NCBI GenBank assembly: GCA_003225335.1
Contig: QHZE01000460.1
Coordinates: 1-54,357, forward strand
Direction: 5' to 3'
Origin: Acidobacteriota bacterium
GTDB taxonomy: Bacteria; Acidobacteriota; UBA6911
DNA length: 54,357 nt
Both the position numbers and the translations under genes were made by a program. The notes under the pieces are model-generated. The model made no database searches. It saw nothing but the letters and a program-made list of their open reading frames with translations, and had not been told where the DNA came from. How positions within the stretch are numbered: the stretch's first letter is position 1; each line of letters starts with the position of its first letter. Positions 8,616 to 16,032 of this stretch are shown here, one piece after another.

Positions 8616-10223
8616 TCACGGTTGCGAGCCGATCGCTATGTTCATCAGACTCTGAATTTCCGTCTGGCTCAGCGCGCGGCTGTAGACGCGCAGCTCGTCC
8701 ACAGTCCCCCTGAGGTAGTCCGAACCGTCAAGCACTCGTCCGATCTGAAGGCTGGTCGGTGCAGCTGCGGTTGGACGTATCGTGGAACTGCCCTTCTCAT
8801 CCCCGTCGACATAGAATCGGTGTGTCGCTCCGTCAAAGGTGTAAACAATGTAATGCCATGTCCTGGACGGTTGGTTTGCGGCCACGAGCCAGCCGCCAGG
8901 ATCCTGCCAGACTCCAATTCGGGAGTCCTTGAATCCCGCCTGGATCGAGATCTGCTGCGCGTCATCGGCCAGCGAGACTACAGGCTCCGTCGAGGTCGAC
9001 CGTCTGCTCGCAGTGAACCAGTAGGCTATGGTCTGAGGAGCGTTCATTGCAGGCAAACCGGAACATGGAGCCGTCACGTAGGCATTTTTTCCATTGAACC
9101 AGAGTGCATTTCCGTACTTGCCCGTCGTCCAGCTCGCATTGAATAAGGTGCCGGTATTTGAGTTTCCAGAGTAATCCGCAGCCGTGGTTCCGGCGCCTTC
9201 GTCGAAGGAATACGCGACCACAAGGTCGGCGTTGAGAGGCGTCGTAGTCTTAAATGTGAAATCGGAGCTGGTAACAAGGTTCGTGGCCGCGTCCTTCGAC
9301 GTTACCCGGTAGTGGTAAATCGTACCGGCGGCAAGACCGCTGAGAGTTTGAGTGTGCGAGGTTGTCAGGGACGGATCCAACGCCGACGTGGATCCGTAAC
9401 TCGTCGATGTCCCGTATTGAACCTGTGAATTGGCCGCCTCGTTCGTGCTCCAGCGGATAGTCGCTGCATTGCCGCTGACGCCGCTGCTCGAAACGCTGCT
9501 TATGACAGGCGCGGTCGTGTCGGCCGTGGCGCTCGTCGTAAACGTGAAGTCGCCCGAGGTCGCCGGGTTGCCGGCGGCATCCACAGACTTTACCCGGAAG
9601 TGATACGTGGCGCTCGCCGCCAGGCCGCTGAGCCCCTGGGAGTGCGCCGTCACGAGCGTCGCGTTGAGCGGGGTCGAGGACCCGTACGAGGCCGTGGCGC
9701 CGTAATCCACCTGGCTGTTGGTCTGCTCGTTCGTGGTCCAGGTGACGGTGGCAGAGCTGAAGGTCACCGAGGAACTGGAGACCGCGCTGATGACGGGCGG
9801 GGTCGTGTCACCACCCGTCACAGCCGCGGTGGCCTGGTTTGAGAACCCGCTTTGCACGCCTGAACTGTCGTAGGCGGTAACTGCGAAATAGTAAGTTCCG
9901 GCGGCCAATCCTGTAACGGTGTACGTTGTCCTGGTTCCAACGTCCACAGACGTGCCATACGCTCCGGAAGCCGTTCCGAAATGGACCTTGTATCCGGCCG
10001 CGCCTGTGGAGGCGTTCCAGGCGAGATTAACATCTCCCGCAAAAGAGATCCCCGCAAAGGCCGAAAGACCTAAAACAACCGCCAGGATGGCGAAAGGAGT
10101 GGAGAATCCAAAACGGCGGTCGCTCACGAGGCCAACACTCCCGCGCTCTGTGCCGGTCGATGGGGGCTCGCCGCGCATGTTTCCCTTGGCATTACCCCTC
10201 AAGCGGATGGGATGTCTCCTCAT
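8616..10223 (-). CDS. Secreted protein: three FN3 domains plus a LamG/concanavalin-like domain
   Basis: 535 aa. A basic N-terminus and hydrophobic stretch (FAILAVVLGLSAFAGISFAG, ~45-62) suggest export. Three fibronectin-III units follow at ~63-136, ~142-232 and ~236-327, the last two very similar (STNEAANSQVQYGTSTSYGS against TTNEQTNSQVDYGATASYGS). Then a LamG/concanavalin fold from ~333 (LVVAYSFDEGAGTTAADYSG ... GTVDELRVYSRALSQTEI). No catalytic motif is visible, so adhesion or glycan binding is the likely role. Start ATG 10223 has GGGAG about nine bases upstream. It is first in a two-gene series with the PilZ protein and divergent from trxB across a 513-base gap. Confidence 0.82.
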   Translation of the reverse strand: MRRHPIRLRGNAKGNMRGEPPSTGTERGSVGLVSDRRFGFSTPFAILAVVLGLSAFAGISFAGDVNLAWNASTGAAGYKVHFGTASGAYGTSVDVGTRTTYTVTGLAAGTYYFAVTAYDSSGVQSGFSNQATAAVTGGDTTPPVISAVSSSSVTFSSATVTWTTNEQTNSQVDYGATASYGSSTPLNATLVTAHSQGLSGLAASATYHFRVKSVDAAGNPATSGDFTFTTSATADTTAPVISSVSSSGVSGNAATIRWSTNEAANSQVQYGTSTSYGSTSALDPSLTTSHTQTLSGLAAGTIYHYRVTSKDAATNLVTSSDFTFKTTTPLNADLVVAYSFDEGAGTTAADYSGNSNTGTLFNASWTTGKYGNALWFNGKNAYVTAPCSGLPAMNAPQTIAYWFTASRRSTSTEPVVSLADDAQQISIQAGFKDSRIGVWQDPGGWLVAANQPSRTWHYIVYTFDGATHRFYVDGDEKGSSTIRPTAAAPTSLQIGRVLDGSDYLRGTVDELRVYSRALSQTEIQSLMNIAIGSQP

Positions 10224-10620
10224 GGGTTATCTCCCTCTCTCTAACTGGGACCCGAACACCCTGCAGGGCCACAACCGCCCGGAGCTGTTCACGCAGAAAC
10301 TACTTCCAGCTCTTGTGGGAATCCAAGTCGTCGGATGGAAACGTCCGCGGCCTTTCTGCCGGCTATGTCTTAAGCGTAGAGGCGCGCCACAAAAGTGTGA
10401 TCCCAGTCTCAGATGCTGAAGAAATCTCTTTTGGCGAACAGCCTATCGCTCGCGGGCGTTTCTGGAACGGAATTCAATCCTTCCTGGGGCGCATTCCTTA
10501 CGACTGCGGTTTGACTAACTGAGGGAGACTTACAGGTACGTTTTTAGAACAAGAGCGTTTGCAAATCAAGTGAAAACTTTGGCGCCGCCTCTAATCGCAC
10601 CCGGAAAAGACGGAAAAGAC
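10224..10620. other. Long non-repetitive gap upstream of FN3-LamG gene
   Basis: About 400 bases between the FN3-LamG start and the trxB promoter that contain none of the dispersed repeats seen elsewhere. The short ORFs listed here show no recognisable domain. Given the PilZ neighbour I looked for the conserved cores of the c-di-GMP-I riboswitch on both strands and did not find them. The minus strand has GC-rich stems such as GCCGGCAGAAAGGCCGCGG, so a structured leader is possible, but nothing can be named. Confidence 0.35.
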
Positions 10621-10627
10621 AAGGGGC

Positions 10628-10656
10628 TTGCCGGTGTGGGAGGCCGCGCGTATAAT
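10628..10656 (+). promoter_or_regulatory. Sigma70-type promoter upstream of trxB
   Basis: TTGCCG (10628-10633), a 17-base spacer, then a perfect TATAAT (10651-10656). A start near 10663 would place the RNA 5' end exactly at the base of the hairpin described next. Confidence 0.75.
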
Positions 10657-10663
10657 CAGGGTT

Positions 10664-10713
10664 CCCGCGAGCTCATCTGGCGACCTGAAGCGTTGGATCT
10701 CGCGGTTTTTTTT
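10664..10713 (+). terminator. Terminator-type hairpin in the trxB leader (attenuator or small RNA end)
   Basis: CCGCGAG (10665-10671) pairs with CTCGCGG (10699-10705), and an inner ATCTGGCG/CGTTGGAT stem (with G-U pairs) closes an 8-base loop. Eight T residues follow (10706-10713). It begins only a few bases after the predicted start site, so it would give a transcript of about 50 nt unless read through into trxB 23 bases later. Confidence 0.7.
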
Positions 10714-10736
10714 CAGGCTTTGACCTGACATCGGAC

Positions 10737-11678
10737 ATGAACAATCCCAGAAAGGTCGTCATCATTGGCTCCGGACCGGCGGGATTTACGGCAGCCATCT
10801 ATGCCGCACGGGCAAACCTTTCCCCATTGATGTTCATAGGGTCGCAGCCCGGGGGCCAGTTGATGCTGACGACGCTGGTCGAAAACTATCCAGGTTTTGT
10901 CGAGGGCATAGACGGACCGCCACTAATGGAACTGTTCCAGAAGCAAGCGGCACGTTTCGGAACCGAACTGATTCAGGACGATGTCACTGCGGTGGACTTC
11001 CGTCGCAACCCTTTCGCGGTGACAGCCCGTGAGGTGACAGTCGAGACCCAGACCGTGATTATCGCCACGGGAGCGTCCGCCAAGCTTCTCGGGTTGGAAA
11101 ACGAGTCCAGACTCATGGGGCGCGGTGTGTCTACCTGCGCGACTTGCGATGGGTTCTTTTTCAAGGACCAGGACGTCATGGTGGTGGGAGGAGGCGATAC
11201 GGCGATCGAAGAGGCGCTCTACCTTTCCCGCCTGGGCCGCAAAGTTGACGTGGTGCACCGCCGCGGTACCCTGCGAGCGTCCAAAATCCTGCAGGAGAGG
11301 GCCTTCAAAAATCCCAAGATCAATTTCATGTGGAACACCACCGTCGAGGACATCCTGGATCCAGCTCAGGGGAAAGTCAAGTCGGCTCGTTTGAGAAACC
11401 ACAAGACAAATACGGGTTGGGAGGTCGAGGTCGACGGCATTTTCATCGCTATTGGCCATCAACCTAACACATCGCTTTTTGAAGGGCAGCTCGACCTTCA
11501 GCCGAACAAATACATCAAAGTGAAGCCGGGTACAACGCAAACTTCCGTTCCGGGGGTTTTTGCCGCCGGTGACGTTCAGGATTACACCTACCGGCAGGCC
11601 GTGACCGCTGCGGGATCGGGCTGCATGGCAGCCCTGGAGGCCGAGCGCTACCTGGAAGAACACTACGCCAGTCACTAA
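10737..11678 (+). CDS. trxB: Thioredoxin reductase (NADPH)
   Basis: Flavoprotein that reduces thioredoxin with NADPH in the cytosol. 313 aa. Seen: FAD-binding IIGSGPAGFTAAI (~9-21), redox pair C134-A-T-C137 (CATCDGFF), NADPH-binding VGGGDTAIEEAL (~151-162) and C-terminal FAD motif VFAAGDVQDYTYRQAVTAAG. No Shine-Dalgarno is evident before the ATG at 10737. The preceding promoter plus terminator-like hairpin suggests control by attenuation or read-through. Convergent with the acyltransferase; repeat E begins two bases after the stop. Confidence 0.95.
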   Translation: MNNPRKVVIIGSGPAGFTAAIYAARANLSPLMFIGSQPGGQLMLTTLVENYPGFVEGIDGPPLMELFQKQAARFGTELIQDDVTAVDFRRNPFAVTAREVTVETQTVIIATGASAKLLGLENESRLMGRGVSTCATCDGFFFKDQDVMVVGGGDTAIEEALYLSRLGRKVDVVHRRGTLRASKILQERAFKNPKINFMWNTTVEDILDPAQGKVKSARLRNHKTNTGWEVEVDGIFIAIGHQPNTSLFEGQLDLQPNKYIKVKPGTTQTSVPGVFAAGDVQDYTYRQAVTAAGSGCMAALEAERYLEEHYASH

Positions 11679-11746
11679 TTGAGGATCGAAGATGGAGGAT
11701 AGAGACATCATGTTTGATCTCTCCACGCTCCATCCTCAATCCTCTA
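11679..11746. repeat. Repeat E inverted repeat at trxB/acyltransferase convergent junction
   Basis: GAGGATCGAAGATGGAGGAT on the left faces CTCCATCCTCAATCCTCTATC on the right (inverted). Both gene stops touch it: the trxB TAA is two bases away and the acyltransferase TAG lies inside GATAGAGGATTGAGG. It probably works as a bidirectional terminator. Confidence 0.7.
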
Positions 11747-12742
11747 TCGTCTGTCTTTACGTTGCTTCAAAAACTCCATGAGATCTTCGGGGGAAAGCTC
11801 GTACAGATCAGGAGAATTCTCATCGGGCCGGTTCTTCCAGCGCTTATGTCCCCAAAGCCACGTCTCTGGGTACTGCCGGATAATACCTTCCAGGATCCGG
11901 TTGAACACTCTGGTGTTTAACTCTACATCCCGATTCATGTCTCCCGTGCGTATCAGGTCGAGAGGCTCCAGAAACCTGATTCTGTATTTACCGCCGATCG
12001 AAGGCGTAAGGAACCCGGGAAGCACGACTGCATGGGTTCGAAGGGCAAACAGCGCCAGGCTGGTGGACGTCGCCGCAGGAACGCCAAAAAGGTCCGCAAA
12101 AATCCCTTCCTGCGGGCTGGTGTTTTGATCCATCAGGATTCCCACCGCCTCGCCCTGCTTCAGTTTTTCCAGAATCACGCGAGTTGAATTCTTCTTGGGG
12201 ACGGTCTTGTTTCCCGAAGCCTCCCGCAGCCGGAGCACGTATCGTTCGAGGGGAGGATTGTCCAAAGGACGCGTTACGAAGCTCAGAGGGTAACCATACA
12301 AGGCGTGCGCCGCGGGGAGGAGCTCCCAGGCGCTGAAATGACCGGTCAAGTACAGCAAAGGTTTTCCCGTCCGACGGGCCAGGAGATAATTCTCCAGTCC
12401 AAATTGAGAGTCATATTCCACCAGAGAGCCTATGTTTTGAGGAGAAAGCAAGGGAAGGCGAGCTGCCTCGACAAGGTTGCGGGCGGTATTCTGAAAACTC
12501 CTCCAACCGATGCGATCGCGTTCCCGGGGCGTCAGCTCCGGGAACGCGATCGTTAAGTTTGTCCTGGCGATTCGACGATGCTTAACATCCACCCAATACG
12601 CGAGCAGCGCTGCCAGGTTCAGCATGCCGATGCTCAGGCTTCGCGGCAGCAGGCGAAACAGAGCCATTAGGAAGCGTGCTGTAAGGTAAGCGATGTAGGA
12701 TTGCAATTTGTGGCGTTCCTGAGGCGATGCTATACTTGCCAA
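11744..12742 (-). CDS. LpxL/HtrB-family lysophospholipid (lipid A) acyltransferase
   Basis: Membrane-anchored acyltransferase that adds a secondary acyl chain to lipid A or a related lipid. About 332 aa. N-terminal hydrophobic anchor (~14-50, LTARFLMALFRLLPRSLS), NLTIAFPELTPRERDRI, the catalytic HxxxxE as HFSAWE (~134-139), and C-terminal QYPETWLWGHKRWKNRP. The best in-frame start is TTG 12742, but ATG 12667 (MALFRLLP) is possible and would leave room for the divergent promoter at 12708. Family is clear; acyl donor and acceptor are not. Confidence 0.88.
   Translation of the reverse strand: MASIASPQERHKLQSYIAYLTARFLMALFRLLPRSLSIGMLNLAALLAYWVDVKHRRIARTNLTIAFPELTPRERDRIGWRSFQNTARNLVEAARLPLLSPQNIGSLVEYDSQFGLENYLLARRTGKPLLYLTGHFSAWELLPAAHALYGYPLSFVTRPLDNPPLERYVLRLREASGNKTVPKKNSTRVILEKLKQGEAVGILMDQNTSPQEGIFADLFGVPAATSTSLALFALRTHAVVLPGFLTPSIGGKYRIRFLEPLDLIRTGDMNRDVELNTRVFNRILEGIIRQYPETWLWGHKRWKNRPDENSPDLYELSPEDLMEFLKQRKDRR
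12708..12736 (+). promoter_or_regulatory. Sigma70-type promoter for the 12839 gene
   Basis: TTGTGG (12708-12713), 17 bases, TATACT (12731-12736). It lies inside or just upstream of the minus-strand acyltransferase start and would give a leader of about 96 bases for the plus-strand hypothetical gene. Confidence 0.5.
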
Positions 12743-12838
12743 GTTTCATCAGTTGCGGCGCGCTATCGGCGTCATAGCTCAGGAATTGTGCCGCCATTTC
12801 GGGATACAGTGGATACCGTAAAGAAGCTCTTTAAGGTC

Positions 12839-13498
12839 ATGAACCATGGGGCAGTCTGCCCCGCGATCTTTCGGTCGAGCCTCGTAATCTTGATTCTAAG
12901 CGCGCTCGCCATCGGGGGATATAAGGCCCGTCCCTGGACCATCGGAGCGGCCGAGAGTTACCCCGCGCGGCTGCATAGCGAAGGAGTCACTATTGCCGTT
13001 CAGCCCCTTTTTCAGGATTCGCTTGCCGCTCGCGTCTTCGACAAAAGCGACATCGTGACGCGCGGCATTATGCCCGTCGCGCTCCTGATTTTCAACGATA
13101 ACGACTTTCCCGTGCAGGTTGATGGCGCTTCGGCGGAGCTGATTCACGAAGAAGACCGGCTTCGAACTCTCGAGCCCGGCCAGGTTGTCCACGGGCTCTT
13201 CTCCAAAGACAAGAGGAATGTTTGGGTTCCGCAGCCTGTTCCGCGACTCCCGGGAGGAGGGCGCTCTGATGCCGAAGCTCTTGACGACTTTGAGCATAAA
13301 TTCTTCGACCGAAAGATCGCGGAGCCCCATAACAAGGCAGGCGGATTTCTCTACCTTCGGCTGCCCCAATCGAAGGATATACGCGGATACCTTGCGGAGT
13401 CGCGCATTTACATTCCCGAAATCTCCCGGGTGGATACGGGCGCACCGATGATCTATTTTGAGATTGACCTGCGCCCCGCGGTCGATGCAGTCCCGTGA
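12839..13498 (+). CDS. Hypothetical exported or membrane-anchored protein
   Basis: Not recognised. About 219 aa from ATG 12839. Residues ~12-30 (SSLVILILSALAIGGYKA) form a signal or anchor helix; the rest is a soluble mixed alpha/beta domain (VTIAVQPLFQDSLAARVFD, ALLIFNDNDFPVQVDGASAE, KIAEPHNKAGGFLYLRLPQS). The ORF-track start at 12701 is upstream of the predicted promoter, so the shorter form is preferred. The following unrecognised plus-strand genes at 13861 and 15267 may belong to the same functional group. Confidence 0.65.
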   Translation: MNHGAVCPAIFRSSLVILILSALAIGGYKARPWTIGAAESYPARLHSEGVTIAVQPLFQDSLAARVFDKSDIVTRGIMPVALLIFNDNDFPVQVDGASAELIHEEDRLRTLEPGQVVHGLFSKDKRNVWVPQPVPRLPGGGRSDAEALDDFEHKFFDRKIAEPHNKAGGFLYLRLPQSKDIRGYLAESRIYIPEISRVDTGAPMIYFEIDLRPAVDAVP

Positions 13499-13592
13499 TT
13501 CTTCGTGATTCGGTCGTGTCTTCGTGGTGGATTGGGCCCGGCCCTTCCCACGAAGAACGAAGACGCAAAGGCAGGCCCCGCATAGAATTTGC
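13499..13592. repeat. Repeat B copy
   Basis: TTCGTGTCTTCGTGGTG (left) faces CCCACGAAGAACGAAGACGC (right) as an imperfect inverted repeat, starting at the stop codon of the preceding hypothetical gene. It is the same module as at 3666-3724 and 27192-27276. Confidence 0.6.
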
Positions 13593-13634
13593 ATCAATGT
13601 TTTCTTCAAGCGGGCGATAAGAAAAGGGTAGAGC

Positions 13635-13784
13635 ATGTCGAAAGATGGCCAAGCTGAGGCGCCGGCGGCGGAGCTGATCATAGTGCCCCCCCAAGAGTCC
13701 ATTCGCTGGAGCGCCTGCGGAGAGGAGAGACTGTCCGCTGGTTTCCGCTTGAGGCCGGAAACGGAGGACATCTTTCAGGACTGA
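13635..13784 (+). CDS. Small ORF candidate (49 aa)
   Basis: Below the ORF-track length cutoff. ATG 13635 follows AAGGGTAGAGC, a fair ribosome-binding sequence, and the frame reads MSKDGQAEAPAAELIIVPP ... ETEDIFQD before TGA 13784. Acidic and without a membrane segment. No family recognised. It lies between two hypothetical genes on the same strand, so it could be a real small protein or chance. Confidence 0.3.
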   Translation: MSKDGQAEAPAAELIIVPPQESIRWSACGEERLSAGFRLRPETEDIFQD

Positions 13785-13860
13785 CCGGCTCTGAGAAAAG
13801 TGTTTAAGGAACCGATAGCGGCTTCTCCCCCAAGCACGTCGCCAGGAAAAACTTCCGCCG

Positions 13861-15270
13861 ATGCCATCCAATCCCAAGTCGCGCCCTTCTCGAGATTCCT
13901 TTCTCGAAACTCTCAACGCCGAGACGTTGGCGGGAACGGAAAACCTCTCTGCCTGGCTCCGCCATGTCGCTGCGCAAGAGAGAACTGAAATCGTCTTCGA
14001 GCTGGAGGCCTGGCTTCGGGGCTTGCGTGCGTTTTTTGACATTCGGCACCTTCCGCTGACGGGGGCTGAGCGCGCCAACCTGGTAAGTCGAAGTTTCTCT
14101 CCCGAAATTCGCATCGTGTACCGCACCCTCCTGCACGTCGAAAGGATAAGCAACGCCATACTCAGCGTGGGACAGCCCCAGAAGCTCGAGTTCGAGACTT
14201 TCGTGGAGGCACAGCTCCGAAAGGGAGCTCGGCCGGACCTGCAGGTCAGCAGGGTTTTGGAACAGCCTACGCCGTTGGACAGCCTGTCGCACTTCCTGGA
14301 AGCCCTAAATGATCTGAGAATGATGGTGCAGGCTCTAAAGGACGCGCCCGACCAGAGCTACCCCGTCTTTCTCGGCATCGGGCGATGCTTCCAGCGGGAC
14401 CTGCGAGATTGCCGGTACATCGACATGCTCCTTACCCAGCAGTTCAAGGTGCAATTCGATCAGGTGGATAATACTGTCGTGAGATCCCTCTTGCGAAGCA
14501 TACGCGACAAACAAGTCCGGCAAAATGTATCCCTTGCCCTCCTTCATCTGTACCGTCTGCTCCGGTATTTGAAGATCGTTTCCCAGGATCTGGTCAGGGA
14601 TCGTCCTCTGCGCCACTACCTGGTAATCTTCTCGCTTCTCCACGAAGAAATGGGCAATCTCTCTCAGTTTCTCAAAGCCGGTTTCCTCCGCCGGCAACAA
14701 GCCGGGCAGGGCCTCTGGAATGCGGTTGAGCTGATCGTGTATTCTCTTCAAATCGAGTCTCAGCGCGCGCTCGAGCGCGAGCTGGTCTTCGTTTCACAGG
14801 AGCGCCAGGCCCCTCCGATTTACACCAAGATCGAAAACAGTCACGGGCTGCTGCGCAATTGCTTCCAGAGCTCCATCGTCGCTCTGGTCCAGGCTTTAGA
14901 CAAATCCGTAGATGCGAAAACCATCTTCCCGTCGATGGTCGATCGGTTGCAGGAAGCACAGAAGCTCCTTCAGGAGCTCTGGGATCTACGCCAGGCCATT
15001 AAGGACTTATTGGACAAAGGGAAGGAATTCGATCTGAACCGCGTCATGGACCGCCTCACGAGTTTTCGAGAGTCCTCGCTACGCTACTTGATGTATCGGG
15101 ATTGGGGCGAATTTGAAAGGTTGTCGGATGCGATTATCACAGCGACGAGTGAGATCGAGTTGCGCACTCTCCTCCGCAAGTTCGTGAGCTTTCTCGAAGC
15201 CCTGGTTCAGGAGGTCTCGAATCGCAGTGTCCTGCGGGAATCGCCTGCAGAATCAATCCTTAGACAATGA
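13861..15270 (+). CDS. Hypothetical large alpha-helical cytoplasmic protein
   Basis: Not recognised. 469 aa, rich in Leu, Arg and Glu and almost wholly helical by inspection (for example LLHLYRLLRYLKIVSQDLVR, LQEAQKLLQELWDLRQAIKD). No signal peptide, transmembrane segment or catalytic motif seen. Its stop overlaps the next start (ATGA at 15267), implying translational coupling with the membrane protein that follows. Start ATG 13861 has only a weak upstream A/G run. It might be a structural or regulatory partner of that protein; no function is assigned. Confidence 0.75.
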   Translation: MPSNPKSRPSRDSFLETLNAETLAGTENLSAWLRHVAAQERTEIVFELEAWLRGLRAFFDIRHLPLTGAERANLVSRSFSPEIRIVYRTLLHVERISNAILSVGQPQKLEFETFVEAQLRKGARPDLQVSRVLEQPTPLDSLSHFLEALNDLRMMVQALKDAPDQSYPVFLGIGRCFQRDLRDCRYIDMLLTQQFKVQFDQVDNTVVRSLLRSIRDKQVRQNVSLALLHLYRLLRYLKIVSQDLVRDRPLRHYLVIFSLLHEEMGNLSQFLKAGFLRRQQAGQGLWNAVELIVYSLQIESQRALERELVFVSQERQAPPIYTKIENSHGLLRNCFQSSIVALVQALDKSVDAKTIFPSMVDRLQEAQKLLQELWDLRQAIKDLLDKGKEFDLNRVMDRLTSFRESSLRYLMYRDWGEFERLSDAIITATSEIELRTLLRKFVSFLEALVQEVSNRSVLRESPAESILRQ

Positions 15271-15887
15271 GCCAGGGTCAGGTGCCTGTAAGAATTATGA
15301 GATTGAAGCGCGCGTTCCTGTGGTCTTCTCTGGGAGGCGTGGCTCTGGGCGTTGGCGTGGCCCTCATAGGAAAGATGGCTCGCAAGCCCGCCTTAAGCCC
15401 TCTCGTTTACGAGAAGATTCCTCCCGGCTGCAAGAGAATATCTCTATGGACCGAGCGATTTGAGATTGGGGTAGCGGGGAAGCCGAGTGTTGCGCACGAT
15501 GAATATCTACTGCAGGTCACGCCTTTCAAGGTGTGGAGTTTCTTGAACCTTCCGTCGCCGGACAACAAGGCTCTGCAGGAGGGCATCCCTGTATACCACG
15601 CCACAGTGATCCGGCACCTCGAACCCGTGAACGGAGAAAACGGGCCGGAAGAAGCTCACGGTCGGGAAGAAACTCAAATCCAGGATCGCTTCTATGGGAT
15701 CCTGTCCGCGAGCGGCGGGCCAGGGAAATCGCCCGGCCCAAACTTGCTCGCTCGGGGTGGGTCGCTGGAGTTGCGTAAGTGCAGCGTGGGCGGCACCAGC
15801 AATGCGGTCGAAACCGGAGAGGTGCATCGCTCTACCGGCCTGGTCCTCAATTATCGCTTTGAGTATACCTATGCCGTTACCGACTGA
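15267..15887 (+). CDS. Hypothetical single-pass membrane or exported protein
   Basis: Not recognised. 206 aa. N-terminal basic stretch and glycine-rich hydrophobic helix (AFLWSSLGGVALGVGVALIG, ~16-35), then a soluble domain containing YHATVIRHLEPVNGENGP and ending in LVLNYRFEYTYAVTD, consistent with a periplasmic beta-rich fold. ATG 15267 overlaps the preceding stop; ATG 15297 (MRLKRAF) is an in-frame alternative and would give a cleaner signal anchor. Convergent with the Clp-like ATPase. Confidence 0.65.
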   Translation: MSQGQVPVRIMRLKRAFLWSSLGGVALGVGVALIGKMARKPALSPLVYEKIPPGCKRISLWTERFEIGVAGKPSVAHDEYLLQVTPFKVWSFLNLPSPDNKALQEGIPVYHATVIRHLEPVNGENGPEEAHGREETQIQDRFYGILSASGGPGKSPGPNLLARGGSLELRKCSVGGTSNAVETGEVHRSTGLVLNYRFEYTYAVTD

Positions 15888-15916
15888 TCCTCCCGGCAAG
15901 TGGCAAAGCGTTCTTT

Positions 15917-15972
15917 AGAGACACGGAGAAAAACCTTGTCTCCGTGGCTAAATCGGTTGCGGTTGGGTGGGC
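15917..15972. repeat. Repeat B-type hairpin plus linker L at convergent junction
   Basis: AGAGACACGGAG faces CTCCGTGG as a hairpin (15918-15948), followed by TCGGTTGCGGTTGGGTGGG, which matches linker L of the composite repeats. A short tandem GGCCTAGGATT/GGCCTAGGATA occurs at about 16019-16040, overlapping the end of the ATPase gene. Confidence 0.5.
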
Positions 15973-16032
15973 CGGGGCGAAGCGTTTCCTATAGCGGGAC
16001 CACACGAGAGACAAAGGCGGCCTAGGATTGGC

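Noticed and set aside
10224-10520. c-di-GMP riboswitch before the FN3-LamG/PilZ genes
   Set aside because: Conserved class I core segments were not found on either strand.
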